Shown in pieces: positions 36,477-44,964 of a stretch of DNA of 64,000 nt. The notes under the pieces are model-generated. The model saw only the letters and a program-made list of their open reading frames with translations, was not told the DNA's origin and did not search any database. This DNA comes from Bombilactobacillus folatiphilus. Its GTDB lineage: Bacteria > Bacillota > Bacilli > Lactobacillales > Lactobacillaceae. The stretch spans positions 124,001 to 188,000 of the forward strand of contig NZ_CP093366.1 of the NCBI RefSeq assembly GCF_023380265.1, given 5' to 3'. The stretch's first letter is position 1; each line of letters begins with the position of its first letter. The position numbers were made by a program, and so were the translations under genes.

Positions 36477-37292
36477 ATGAAAAAACGTTTTTGGTTATTC
36501 TCCTTATTAATTAGTTTATTGATGCTCACTGGCTGTGGAAAAAGTGTGGCTAATCAATCGGTTTTGAAGAATGCGCAGGCCACTAAAACGATCACTTGGG
36601 GGGTTAAGGGTGACGTCAAACTGTTTGGCTTAGTTGATGTGAAAGATGGTCAGCAAAAAGGGTTTGATGTCGATATGGCCAAGCACATTACTAAGCATAT
36701 TTTAGGACCCAAGGGCAAGGCTAATCTGGTTACAGTTACTTCGCAATCACGAGTACCGTTGTTGAAAAATGGCAACGTTGACGCGGTCATTGCCACGATG
36801 TCCATTACCCCTGAGCGCAAAAAAATTATTGATTTTTCGCATCATTATTTTAATGCAGGCCAATCTTTATTGGTGCCTAAAAATTCGTCCATTCAGAACG
36901 CGAAAGATTTGAATGGTAAAACGGTGATTGGGGTTGTCGGCGCAAATTCCGTGCAAAATATTAAACAGCAATCACCCAAGGCCAAGGTGGTGGAACTGCA
37001 AGATTACGCTCAAGCGATGAATGCCTTAAAATCGCATCAAGGTGACGCGTTGACGACAGATAACGGCATTTTATATGGTTTAGCTGTCGAAAATCCTGGT
37101 TTCGTTGTCCGCGGCGGGACTTTCACCAAGGAACCTTACGGAGTAGCCGTGAATAAGGGGCAAAAATCATTTACCCGTGCGGTGGATAAAGCAGTGTTGG
37201 AGATGCAACATGATGGTGAGTATAATCGCTTAGTTAAAAAATGGTTTGGTAATGTTCCGGGATTTAATTATAAGGAGTTGTATCGCAAATGA
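36477..37292 (+). CDS. glnH: amino-acid-binding lipoprotein (GlnH type)
   Basis: A 271-residue family 3 solute-binding protein. A lipoprotein signal ends LLMLTGCGKS (Cys20), followed by two lobes including FGLVDVKDGQQKGFDVDMAKHI and IATMSITPERKKIIDFSHHYF, both typical of glutamine/glutamate-type binding proteins. It lies between the ATPase and two permeases; the stop overlaps the first permease start as ATGA. Confidence 0.87.
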   Translation: MKKRFWLFSLLISLLMLTGCGKSVANQSVLKNAQATKTITWGVKGDVKLFGLVDVKDGQQKGFDVDMAKHITKHILGPKGKANLVTVTSQSRVPLLKNGNVDAVIATMSITPERKKIIDFSHHYFNAGQSLLVPKNSSIQNAKDLNGKTVIGVVGANSVQNIKQQSPKAKVVELQDYAQAMNALKSHQGDALTTDNGILYGLAVENPGFVVRGGTFTKEPYGVAVNKGQKSFTRAVDKAVLEMQHDGEYNRLVKKWFGNVPGFNYKELYRK

Positions 37293-37927
37293 TTAATATT
37301 TTTACGCATTTTGGCAGCCAACTTCTTGTCGGCTTCTGCTGGACGGTGCTTTCAAGTATCTTGGCGCTGGTCTTTAGCTTGATTATTGGCGCGTTGTTCG
37401 CAATTATGGAGGTTTTGCCGAATAAAACAGCCCGCATTGTGGCAAAAACTTATGTTGAAATTTTCCGGAATATTCCGTTGTTGGTTATCACAATGTTCTT
37501 TTATTTAGTCATTCCGATGTTTATCGTCAAAATTAATGGCTTTACGGCGGGGACCATTGGTTTGACGCTATATACCTCAGCTTTTATTGCCGAAACAGTT
37601 CGTTCTGGGATTCAGTCCGTGTCCGTGGGACAAATGGAAGGTGCCCGTTCGGTGGGGATGACTTATTGGCAGGCAATGCGCTATATTATTTTGCCGCAAG
37701 CTTTTAAAATCGTGATTCCGCCATTAGGTAATCAATTTGTGAATTTGGTCAAAAATTCATCTGTCTTAGCATTCGTGGCGGGCTTTGATTTGATGTATCA
37801 GGCTAATTCTATCGCTTCGACGACATTTGACACAATCAATAGTTATCTGGTGGTCGGCGTCTTGTATTTGGTGATTACGTTGCCGTTGAGTTACTATATG
37901 CGATATTTAGAAAAGAAACTGGCTTAG
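37289..37927 (+). CDS. amino-acid ABC transporter permease 1
   Basis: A 212-residue His/Glu/Gln-type permease with five membrane segments and the EAA loop QMEGARSVGMTYWQAMRYIILPQA. It overlaps the binding-protein gene by 4 nt. It probably forms a heterodimer with the next permease. Confidence 0.87.
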   Translation: MINIFTHFGSQLLVGFCWTVLSSILALVFSLIIGALFAIMEVLPNKTARIVAKTYVEIFRNIPLLVITMFFYLVIPMFIVKINGFTAGTIGLTLYTSAFIAETVRSGIQSVSVGQMEGARSVGMTYWQAMRYIILPQAFKIVIPPLGNQFVNLVKNSSVLAFVAGFDLMYQANSIASTTFDTINSYLVVGVLYLVITLPLSYYMRYLEKKLA

Positions 37928-37940
37928 GAGGTGGATATCA

Positions 37941-38594
37941 ATGCAGACTTGGATTCAAGCTTTTTCATGGTTAAATATCCGCTTTTTGCTGATGGGTTTA
38001 TGGGTTACGATTTATATTTCGGTGATTTCGGTCATTTTGAGTTTTATTTTAGGTTCCTTGTTGGGGATTATTCGTTATTCGAAAATTAAGTATGTGTCCG
38101 CAGTGGTCGGTTTTGTGATTGATATTATCCGCAACTTGCCGTTGCTGTTGATTATTTTCTTTACTTATTTTGGCTTACCGAATTTTGGGTTCAAACCTGA
38201 TACGATTCCGGCGGCCATTATCGCAATGACGTTGTTTGAATCAGCGATGATTGCCGAGATTGTGCGTTCTGGTTTGAATGCAGTTGATGTCGGGCAAATG
38301 GAAGGCGCCCGTTCGGTGGGCATGAGTTTTGTCCAAGCCTTGTGGCATATTATTTTACCGCAAGCATATAAGAAAATGATTCCGACATTGATTAGTCAAT
38401 TTGTTTCGTTGATCAAAGATACCTCGTTGGCCACCATTATTGTGGTGCCCGAAATGTTGCAGCATGCGCAAGTGATTTACGGACAAAATGCCAATTACAT
38501 TTTACCGATGTTTGCGGCGTTAGCAGTTTTATACTTTATTGTTTGTTTCAGTTTGTCGTTGTTAGGCAATCATATTGATAAAAAAATGGCATAA
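37941..38594 (+). CDS. amino-acid ABC transporter permease 2
   Basis: A 217-residue permease homologous to its neighbour; the EAA loop QMEGARSVGMSFVQALWHIILPQA is nearly identical, pointing to an old duplication. It has five membrane segments. A TAGGAGGTGG box precedes the ATG, and the operon ends at the terminator at 38601. Confidence 0.87.
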   Translation: MQTWIQAFSWLNIRFLLMGLWVTIYISVISVILSFILGSLLGIIRYSKIKYVSAVVGFVIDIIRNLPLLLIIFFTYFGLPNFGFKPDTIPAAIIAMTLFESAMIAEIVRSGLNAVDVGQMEGARSVGMSFVQALWHIILPQAYKKMIPTLISQFVSLIKDTSLATIIVVPEMLQHAQVIYGQNANYILPMFAALAVLYFIVCFSLSLLGNHIDKKMA

Positions 38595-38600
38595 AATATT

Positions 38601-38627
38601 AAAAAAGCATCCCACGGGATGCTTTTT
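38601..38627. terminator. bidirectional terminator
   Basis: AAAAAGCATCCC and GGGATGCTTTTT form a 12-bp stem between the gln operon and the convergent phosphatase gene. Confidence 0.88.
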
Positions 38628-38642
38628 GTGCACATAAAAAGA

Positions 38643-39314
38643 TTAGTTTGATGAATCGTTATCTAAAGTTTGATTGTAACTAGTGACGACATTTTGACCA
38701 TCTTCGCGAACTAAAGTGGTTAAACTAGAATTCTGAGGGCCGGTTGTCACTTCAAACGAACCGTCACCAAAGCGTTCGGCTAAGGAACGAATTGTGGTGC
38801 CGTGACTCACCAATAGAATTTTGGCACCATCAAAAGCCAGTTGATCTAAATCGTTGAAACCAGCTTCCAAACGTTGCCAATATTCGTGAGCATCTTCAGC
38901 ATCGTGAAACGGGTCGGCTGCTTTCATCCAATCTTTGGTTTGGTCTAAACCAACTTCTTGGGCAGCTTCGTTAAATGAACCAAAGCCATGTGGTGCTAGC
39001 ACCATATGCCAAGTTTCGGTAGAGTTCATACCCTCAAAATAACCATAAAATTCTTCACGAAAACGAGGTGATTTTTGGGGAATCAAAGTTTGATGATTGA
39101 CGTTTGCTGAGGTGATGAGTCGACAAGTATCAATGGCCCGTCTTGCATCAGAGGAAATTGCTAAGTCAAATGGCACATCTTTTAGTTGTTGAGCGGCTCT
39201 TTCAGCAACCGCTGTTCCTTCAGTGGTTAAAGGGCTGTCCGACCAGCCTTGCATTTTATCATAAGTATTGAACCAGGTTCGACCGTGACGCAGGATATAA
39301 ACTGTGTATTTCAT
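38643..39314 (-). CDS. histidine phosphatase family protein (phosphoglycerate mutase-like)
   Basis: A 223-residue enzyme of the histidine phosphatase superfamily. The catalytic motif LRHGRTWFN lies at the N-terminus, the second catalytic His in LVSHGTTIRSL, and an acidic residue in FREEFYGYFEGM. It is shorter and less conserved than glycolytic dPGM, so probably a phosphatase of small phosphometabolites. I chose the ATG at 39314 with GGGAGGT at 6 nt; the frame opens further upstream without support. Confidence 0.8.
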   Translation of the reverse strand: MKYTVYILRHGRTWFNTYDKMQGWSDSPLTTEGTAVAERAAQQLKDVPFDLAISSDARRAIDTCRLITSANVNHQTLIPQKSPRFREEFYGYFEGMNSTETWHMVLAPHGFGSFNEAAQEVGLDQTKDWMKAADPFHDAEDAHEYWQRLEAGFNDLDQLAFDGAKILLVSHGTTIRSLAERFGDGSFEVTTGPQNSSLTTLVREDGQNVVTSYNQTLDNDSSN

Positions 39315-39373
39315 AAAACTACCTCCCATCGTCATTTTACTCGTTTAATGAAAGAATGTGTATAATTTTTCAA

Positions 39374-39412
39374 ATAAAAAAACATTATGAGATTAGGATT
39401 TCTCACAATGTT
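39374..39412 (-). terminator. terminator after pepI
   Basis: A stem, AACATTATGAGA with TCTCACAATGTT (one mismatch), with a T-run on the minus strand. Confidence 0.7.
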
Positions 39413-39424
39413 CAAGAAAACGAT

Positions 39425-40330
39425 TTAATCGTTGAAATTATCACTTTCAACGTCGTTGATAAATTGCTTCAAATGTTCAAAATAAACAGGCGCATTATCA
39501 ATCATATGATGATGACCACCATTGGGTGTGGTGACTAAGCGAGCATGCGGAATTTTTTCTTGCATAATTTTGGCTGTCGCAATTGGCATGGTTTCATGTT
39601 CGCCAAAAGTTAACAGAGTAGGCACGGTGATTTCATGCAAATGCTCACGAAAATGCCATTGACCTAACTTGCCGGTGATGACGAATTCATTGTCACCTTG
39701 GAAGACGTTATAAACGTCGGTAGCCATCGTAGAAACTAAGTGGCGAATGGCTTCAGGTTGTTTGCGATCCACATATTCTGCGTTGAGAATATCGACATAA
39801 CTTTGATAAGTTGGATCAGCTAATCGATTTTCTTGTTCAATTTGTTCCATGTAAGCAACTTTGTCAGGACCTAAGCAATCCATGCGGCATTGATTAACAT
39901 GTGTAACATATTCGTCAATTTCGTCCACCATACTGGAGATAATTGCACCTTTTAAGTGTTGACCGTATTTGGCCGCGTACATTTGAACCAATAGTCCACC
40001 CCAAGATTGTCCAATTAAATAGAAATTGTCTAAGCCTAATTTTTGGCGAACTTCTTCAACTTCATTTAAGTAATAATCATAGGTGAGGTATTTGTCCGCA
40101 ATTTTGGGATCACTATAATCTGGTTGATCAGAATAAAAGGAACCTAGCTGGTCGTACATGGTGACTTCCACGCCTAAATCGGCTAACTCATCACCAAAGT
40201 TTTCCCAGTATTCATGTGTACCACCAGGACCACCGTGCAGACAGAGTAATTTGATGTCACCTTGACCCACCGTGCGCGTCCAAAGATGATAACCGTTATC
40301 TAATGTTAAAATATGGGTACCTTGTTTCAT
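39425..40330 (-). CDS. pepI: proline iminopeptidase
   Basis: A 301-residue alpha/beta-hydrolase that removes N-terminal proline from peptides. It shows the oxyanion motif LHGGPGGTHEYW, the nucleophile GQSWGG and the catalytic His in NGGHHHMIDN, with the cap region typical of lactobacillar PepI. I chose the ATG at 40330 giving MKQGTHILTLDNGYHLW, the family-length start; the frame runs 31 codons further upstream without a ribosome site. It complements the Opp system by processing imported peptides. Confidence 0.88.
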   Translation of the reverse strand: MKQGTHILTLDNGYHLWTRTVGQGDIKLLCLHGGPGGTHEYWENFGDELADLGVEVTMYDQLGSFYSDQPDYSDPKIADKYLTYDYYLNEVEEVRQKLGLDNFYLIGQSWGGLLVQMYAAKYGQHLKGAIISSMVDEIDEYVTHVNQCRMDCLGPDKVAYMEQIEQENRLADPTYQSYVDILNAEYVDRKQPEAIRHLVSTMATDVYNVFQGDNEFVITGKLGQWHFREHLHEITVPTLLTFGEHETMPIATAKIMQEKIPHARLVTTPNGGHHHMIDNAPVYFEHLKQFINDVESDNFND

Positions 40331-40422
40331 GAACTCACTCTTTTCTATCGTAATTGTCCTTATCATAGCAAATTTTGATGGGTTAGGATATATGTAACTA
40401 TGGAATAGAAACTTATTAGCCA

Positions 40423-40464
40423 TAAAAAAATTCTGAAACCATTTGACGATTTCAGAATTTTTTT
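40423..40464. terminator. terminator after npr remnant
   Basis: AAATTCTGAAA and TTTCAGAATTT form an 11-bp stem with A and T runs on either side. Confidence 0.8.
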
Positions 40465-40481
40465 GTTATTTTGTGCAGCAG

Positions 40482-41866
40482 TTATTTTCTGGTAAACTCA
40501 ATTTCACCTAACGCATGTTGTGCGGCCAGATTTAATAAACTCCATTGACGATCAAAGCCGGGCTGGAAGAAGAAATCGGCTTCAGCCAAATCTTCAAGGG
40601 TTAATTGATGTTGAATTGCCAAAGATAAAACATTACCTTGGGCGGTAATATCAGCAGTCGATAAGACGGCACCGCCCAGAAGGCGATGACTTTTTGGATC
40701 GAAGAATAATTGAACATAAACATCAGGATTGCCTTGGTTTTGAGGCACATAACTAGGACGCAAAGTGTCTTGATAAAAATCACTTGCGATAGGCACACTG
40801 GCATTTTGAGCAGTGAAACTATTCAATCCACTTTCGGCAAAATGATAGTCAAAAGCACTCAAAGCAGAAGAACCTACGACGCCACCAAATGGTTTGTTAG
40901 GTTGATCTTCAAACAAATGTTGCACGATATAGCGAGCTTCACGCCGTGCTACCGTGGCGAGGGCAATTGGCATTTTTTGACCAGCCGCCACCGAATAAGC
41001 CAAAGTCGCATCACCGATAGCATAGACATCAGGCAAGTTCGTTCTTAAATACTCATCTGTTTGAATCCAACCGCGCTCATCTAAATCAATCGTACCTTTG
41101 AGCCAATCGGTAGCAGGTTTTACACCAGTTGCTTGAATCACTAAATCGCTCGGATAAGTGCCTTGATTGCTTTTGACTGCTTTAACTTGACCATTTTGCC
41201 CGCTAAATTCTGTAATTTGGACATTCGTTTGTACGTTAACACCTTGATCCGTTAAATGTTGGCTCAAAATATCAGTCATTTCCGCGTCTAAATAAGTGCC
41301 CAGAGGTCGTGCAATAACGTCTAACAGTGTCACATGTTTGCCAGCTTTAGTAGCAGCTTCGGCAGCCTCAATACCAATATAGCCAGCACCAACAACGGTC
41401 ACATTTTTGACTTGCGGGTCGGTTAATTTCGCTTTAATTTTAGTTGCCCAATCAAAGCCCCACATTAAATCGACATTGTCTAGATCGTGGCCGGGAATGG
41501 GTAGCGATTTAGGTGTGACGCCTGACTGAGAATCAATTTGTCATAAGCAACCACTTGATTTTGACCAGTTTTGGTATCTGTCACATTAACGGTCTTTTGG
41601 TCCCCGTTAATCTTAGTGACTTGATGATTATTACAAATATGCACATTTTCCTATGGAAAACTTTCCGGGCGAAAATTGCGGACATCGTTGACATCCGTCA
41701 CGCAATCTTCCAAATACAATTCCATTCCGCAAGACATGAACGAAATAAAGTCATCCGCTTCAAATAATGTAATCTCCACATTATCATGATAACGTGTTAA
41801 TAATTCTAAAATTGATTGATGTCCACTGTGGGAAGCACCTACAATCACTACTTTTTGTTTTGCCAT
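40482..41866 (-). pseudogene. npr: NADH peroxidase, inactivated
   Basis: A gene for a flavin NADH peroxidase that reduces hydrogen peroxide to water. The N-terminus keeps the catalytic His13 (GASHSGHQ) and Cys46 (FISFMSCGMELYL), matching His10/Cys42 of the enterococcal enzyme. A TAG at 41651-41653 ends translation after RNFRPESFP; the same frame continues with ENVHICNNHQVTK. Near 41523 one base is missing, where SPGVTPKSLPIPG is restored only by adding a C. The rest of the frame (GYIGIEAAEAATKAG, IYAIGDAT-like site, DFFFQPGFD) is intact to 40482. A GGAAGGAAG box and the ATG at 41866 are still good, suggesting recent decay. Confidence 0.88.
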
Positions 41867-42142
41867 CTTTAATCTTCCTTCCAAAAATTCGACCCAACAA
41901 CCCTAGTTATAATGACATCTGGAGTGCTTGGTTACCTTTAAAATAGCACACTCAACAAGGGTGTTCAAAATCAAAATCGGTAGCTGGAAGTGGAAATAGT
42001 CTATATTCGCTAGTTTAGATCCATTATAAACTGGAAAGTTTTTTTCATGGCTGATCTAAGCATGATGTATTTTATAAGGACATTTTGCAAAGTAATGCTA
42101 ATTTTATTTACGGATTCTATGGAAAAATTATGAAATGGCTAC
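41867..42142. other. non-coding stretch upstream of npr remnant
   Basis: About 280 nt between the divergent npr remnant and the attenuated permease. It must hold the old npr promoter. I see no gene and no clear operator. Confidence 0.4.
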
Positions 42143-42171
42143 TTGCTTTCTTTTAATAATAATGATATTCT
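42143..42171 (+). promoter_or_regulatory. promoter candidate for attenuated permease
   Basis: TTGCTT (42143-42148) and TATTCT (42166-42171) are spaced 17 nt and lie 34 nt upstream of the leader ORF. The -10 is weak. Confidence 0.45.
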
Positions 42172-42204
42172 TCTAATTATTAATTGCAGAGCGGAGAAAA
42201 TGTG

Positions 42205-42294
42205 ATGGTTCTTTGTCCAGAAATTCAATTTAGTTTCGAAAATTATCTAACAACTACCACCTCAACCACCATTATGGCTGGTTGGGATGTTTAA
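42205..42294 (+). CDS. Thr-rich leader peptide (attenuator)
   Basis: A 29-residue ORF with its own GGAG box 8 nt before the ATG. Codons 16-22 read Thr-Thr-Thr-Thr-Ser-Thr-Thr (ACA ACT ACC ACC TCA ACC ACC), six Thr codons in seven, followed by IMAGWDV and TAA. A peptide with such a run just before competing RNA stems is the hallmark of a ribosome-stalling leader, as in the thr operon leader of enterobacteria. It is not expected to have a function as a protein. Confidence 0.75.
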   Translation: MVLCPEIQFSFENYLTTTTSTTIMAGWDV

Positions 42295-42374
42295 CGTGCT
42301 GCTAAAATAAACGTAAACAAAACGTCCAATCAGCTAATATCCCAATGCGATATTAAGTTGGTTGGACGTTTTTT
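42263..42374 (+). promoter_or_regulatory. transcription attenuator: protector, antiterminator and terminator stems
   Basis: Three mutually exclusive pairings are visible. Region 1:2: CAACC...CCA (42263-42271) pairs with TGG...GGTTG (42275-42284). Region 2:3: GCTGGTTGG (42277-42285) pairs with CCAATCAGC (42326-42334), extended by ATTA with TAAT. Region 3:4: AAAACGTCCAA (42319-42329) pairs with TTGGACGTTTT (42362-42372), with a continuous inner stem to AATATC/GATATT and a T-run to 42374, 26 nt before the permease start. Stalling at the Thr codons would free region 2 to form 2:3 and prevent termination. Confidence 0.8.
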
Positions 42375-42399
42375 AGTTGATTTGAGAAGGAGTTTGGTG

Positions 42400-43788
42400 A
42401 TGAAAGCTAAGCAGGAATATTCAGAACGCCAGTTAAAGCGTTCGTTATCAGGTGGGCAAATGCAGATGATTGCCTTGGGCGGAACCATTGGGGTAGGGTT
42501 ATTTATGGGTTCCACCTCGACCATTAAATGGACGGGACCCTCAGTCTTATTAGCCTATGCTTTTGTGGGAATTTTATTGTACTTAGTCATGCGGGCATTA
42601 GGGGAAATGATTTTTATTAATCCCACTACGGGCTCGTTCGCGGATTATGCCACCACTTATATTCATCCACTGGCTGGATATTTAACCAAGTGGAGCAACG
42701 TGTTTCAATATATTATTGTGGGTATTAGTGAAGTGATTGCTGTTAGTACTTATTTGAATTATTGGTGGCCTAACTTGCCCGACTGGGTTTCGGGGATTGT
42801 GGTGATTGTTACTTTAGCCCTCGCTAATTTAACCTCGGCGAAAGCTTATGGCACGTTGGAATTTTATTTTGCATTGATCAAAGTGGTCACGATTATCTTG
42901 ATGATTGTCTTAGGGTTTTTGGTGATCTTTTTGGGTTTGGGGAATCATTGGCAGGCTATTGGTCTGAGTAACTTATGGAAACACGGCGGCTTTTTTACGG
43001 GTGGCGTCAAAGGTTTTATCTTTGCATTGTCCATTGTCGTAGGCTCGTATCAAGGAATTGAAGTTTTGGGTATTACGGCGGGCGAAGCAGCTCATCCTAA
43101 GCACGCGATTGTAGCTTCGATTAAATCCATTGTGTGGCGCATCTTGATTTTTTATATTGGCGCAATTTTTGTGATTGTGACAATTTATCCGTGGAATCAA
43201 CTTGAAAGTGTCGGTTCACCTTTTGTGGAAACTTTTTCGAAAGTGGGAATTGCAGGTGCCGCGGGAATTATTAATTTTGTTGTGTTAACGGCGGCGATGT
43301 CGGGGGCTAATTCCGGAATTTACAGTTCGAGCCGGATGTTATTCAAATTATCTAAAGATGGTGAAATCTCTGAATCCATGTCGAAATTATCTACTAGACA
43401 GGTGCCATATGTGGCGATTCTAGCGATTGCAGGTGGGATTTTATTAGGCTTTATTTTGAATACAGTCTTTTCTGCGTATAGTAAATCGACTGCCAATCTG
43501 TTTGTCTTAGTTTATAGTTCCAGTGTATTGCCGGGGATGGTGCCGTGGATTGTTATTTTGTTGTCGGAACTGCGTTTTCGGGCGGATAATCAAGATTTGA
43601 TGGTTGATCACCCGTTCAAAATGCCCTTGTATCCGTGGACAAATTATCTGGCATTGGTCTCGTTGATTATTATTGTCATTTTCATGTTCATTAATCCTGA
43701 TACCCGTATTTCGGCCGCGATTGGCGCCGGATTCTTAATTCTCTTATCATTGAATTTTTGGCTCCGTCATCGAAAACAAAAGCGGTAA
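42400..43788 (+). CDS. AAT-family amino-acid permease, probably threonine/serine
   Basis: A 462-residue, roughly 12-TM proton-coupled amino-acid permease of the AAT family (MIALGGTIGVGLFMGSTSTI, then YLVMRALGEMIF and an FSKVGIAGAAGIINFVVLTAAMSGANSG segment). The upstream Thr-codon attenuator implies induction when charged tRNA-Thr is scarce, so threonine (perhaps also serine) is the likely substrate; sequence alone would not tell. The ATG at 42400 has AAGGAG 7 nt upstream; earlier in-frame starts fall inside the terminator hairpin. It ends at its own terminator before hdcA. Confidence 0.82.
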   Translation: MKAKQEYSERQLKRSLSGGQMQMIALGGTIGVGLFMGSTSTIKWTGPSVLLAYAFVGILLYLVMRALGEMIFINPTTGSFADYATTYIHPLAGYLTKWSNVFQYIIVGISEVIAVSTYLNYWWPNLPDWVSGIVVIVTLALANLTSAKAYGTLEFYFALIKVVTIILMIVLGFLVIFLGLGNHWQAIGLSNLWKHGGFFTGGVKGFIFALSIVVGSYQGIEVLGITAGEAAHPKHAIVASIKSIVWRILIFYIGAIFVIVTIYPWNQLESVGSPFVETFSKVGIAGAAGIINFVVLTAAMSGANSGIYSSSRMLFKLSKDGEISESMSKLSTRQVPYVAILAIAGGILLGFILNTVFSAYSKSTANLFVLVYSSSVLPGMVPWIVILLSELRFRADNQDLMVDHPFKMPLYPWTNYLALVSLIIIVIFMFINPDTRISAAIGAGFLILLSLNFWLRHRKQKR

Positions 43789-43800
43789 GCCTAAATTTAG

Positions 43801-43835
43801 AATAGCATTCGCCGAATGATGAATGCTATTTTTTT
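43801..43835 (+). terminator. intrinsic terminator after permease
   Basis: AATAGCATTC and GAATGCTATT form a 10-bp stem followed by TTTTTTT, separating the permease from hdcA. Confidence 0.85.
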
Positions 43836-44002
43836 GGTTTCAGAAAGTCAATTGGGCACACTTATCCATAATTAATATCATAAATATATTTAGATTCAAC
43901 TAATATGTCTTATATAGCTTATTACTTGATAAATAAAAATGTGGATTTTATGATATGCCGTATAAAGGGCTGGCAAAGTCACAAAACTTTGGAGGTAACA
44001 AA

Positions 44003-44938
44003 ATGGCAGAATTAGATTTAAGTTTGAACAAAATTGGCATTGATCGAATTGCGATCAGTCCTTATAAACAATATTCACGCGGTTACATGGAACCGGGTAA
44101 TCTGGGCAATGGCTATGTTACTGGAGTCAAAGTGGACGCGGGCGTTCGTGAAAAAACGGATGATGATGTGTTAGACGGCATTGTTTCGTATGATCGAGCC
44201 GAAACGAAAAATGCTTATATTGGGCAAATTAATATGACAACAGCGTCTAGTTTTACTGGACCACAAGGGCATTTTTTAGGGTATGACTTATTGCGCAATC
44301 CGCAAGTGGATCAAGCAAAGCCGTTATTTAGTGTGAAACAATGGGATGGCAGTGATTTGCCCATTTATGATGCCAAGCCGTTGCAGGATTCGTTAGTGGA
44401 ATATTTTGGCGTGCGGGATCAACGTCGACATTATCCAGCACCGGGGAGTTTCATTGTTTGTGCGAATAAGGGTGTCACCGCTTCGCGACCTAAAGCCGAT
44501 CAAGAGATGAAGCCGGGGCAAGGTTACGGTGTGTGGTCAGCAATTGCGATTTCGTTTGCCAAGGATCCTGAACGTAATTCGAGTATGTACATTGAAGATG
44601 CGGGTGTGTGGAATACGCCGAATGAAGAAGAATTGCTTGAATTTTTGAATCATCGGCGTCAAGCCGTTGCCAAATCCATTGCAGCGTGTGGTCAAGATGC
44701 GGATACTTCGTTTGCAAGTTCGTGGATTGGTTTTGCGCATACGATGATGGAGCCGGGACAAATTGGTAATGCGATTACCGCGGCACCCTATTTTGCGATG
44801 CCAGTTGATTCGATTCCGAATGGTTCACTCTTAACGCCAGATAAAGATATGGAAATTATGGAAAAGTTGACGTTACCACAATGGCTAGACCAGATGAATT
44901 ATGAATCACTGGTCGAAACTAAAAAGATTAAATACTAA
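44003..44938 (+). CDS. hdcA: pyruvoyl-dependent histidine decarboxylase proenzyme
   Basis: A 311-residue proenzyme that self-cleaves between Ser82 and Ser83 (NMTTASSFTG), turning Ser83 into the pyruvoyl cofactor and yielding a beta chain and an alpha chain. Active-site residues known from the Lactobacillus 30a enzyme are present: Tyr63-Asp64 and Glu198 (SMYIEDAG). Near-identity to that enzyme is recognisable in the DDDVLDGIVSYDRAETKNAY stretch and in EPGQIGNAI. It converts histidine plus a proton to histamine and CO2. The ATG at 44003 follows GGAGG; a start at 43955 would add non-family residues. First gene of hdcA-hdcP-hdcB. Confidence 0.96.
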   Translation: MAELDLSLNKIGIDRIAISPYKQYSRGYMEPGNLGNGYVTGVKVDAGVREKTDDDVLDGIVSYDRAETKNAYIGQINMTTASSFTGPQGHFLGYDLLRNPQVDQAKPLFSVKQWDGSDLPIYDAKPLQDSLVEYFGVRDQRRHYPAPGSFIVCANKGVTASRPKADQEMKPGQGYGVWSAIAISFAKDPERNSSMYIEDAGVWNTPNEEELLEFLNHRRQAVAKSIAACGQDADTSFASSWIGFAHTMMEPGQIGNAITAAPYFAMPVDSIPNGSLLTPDKDMEIMEKLTLPQWLDQMNYESLVETKKIKY

Positions 44939-44964
44939 TTATATTAATTTGAGGGGGAATTGAT

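Noticed and set aside
42319..42374. T-box riboswitch upstream of the permease
   Set aside because: No T-box sequence (TGGNACCGCG-like) or stem I is visible; the Thr-rich ORF and alternative stems explain the region better.
43845..44002. His-codon leader or T-box before hdcA
   Set aside because: No His codon run, no T-box motif; only an AT-rich promoter region.
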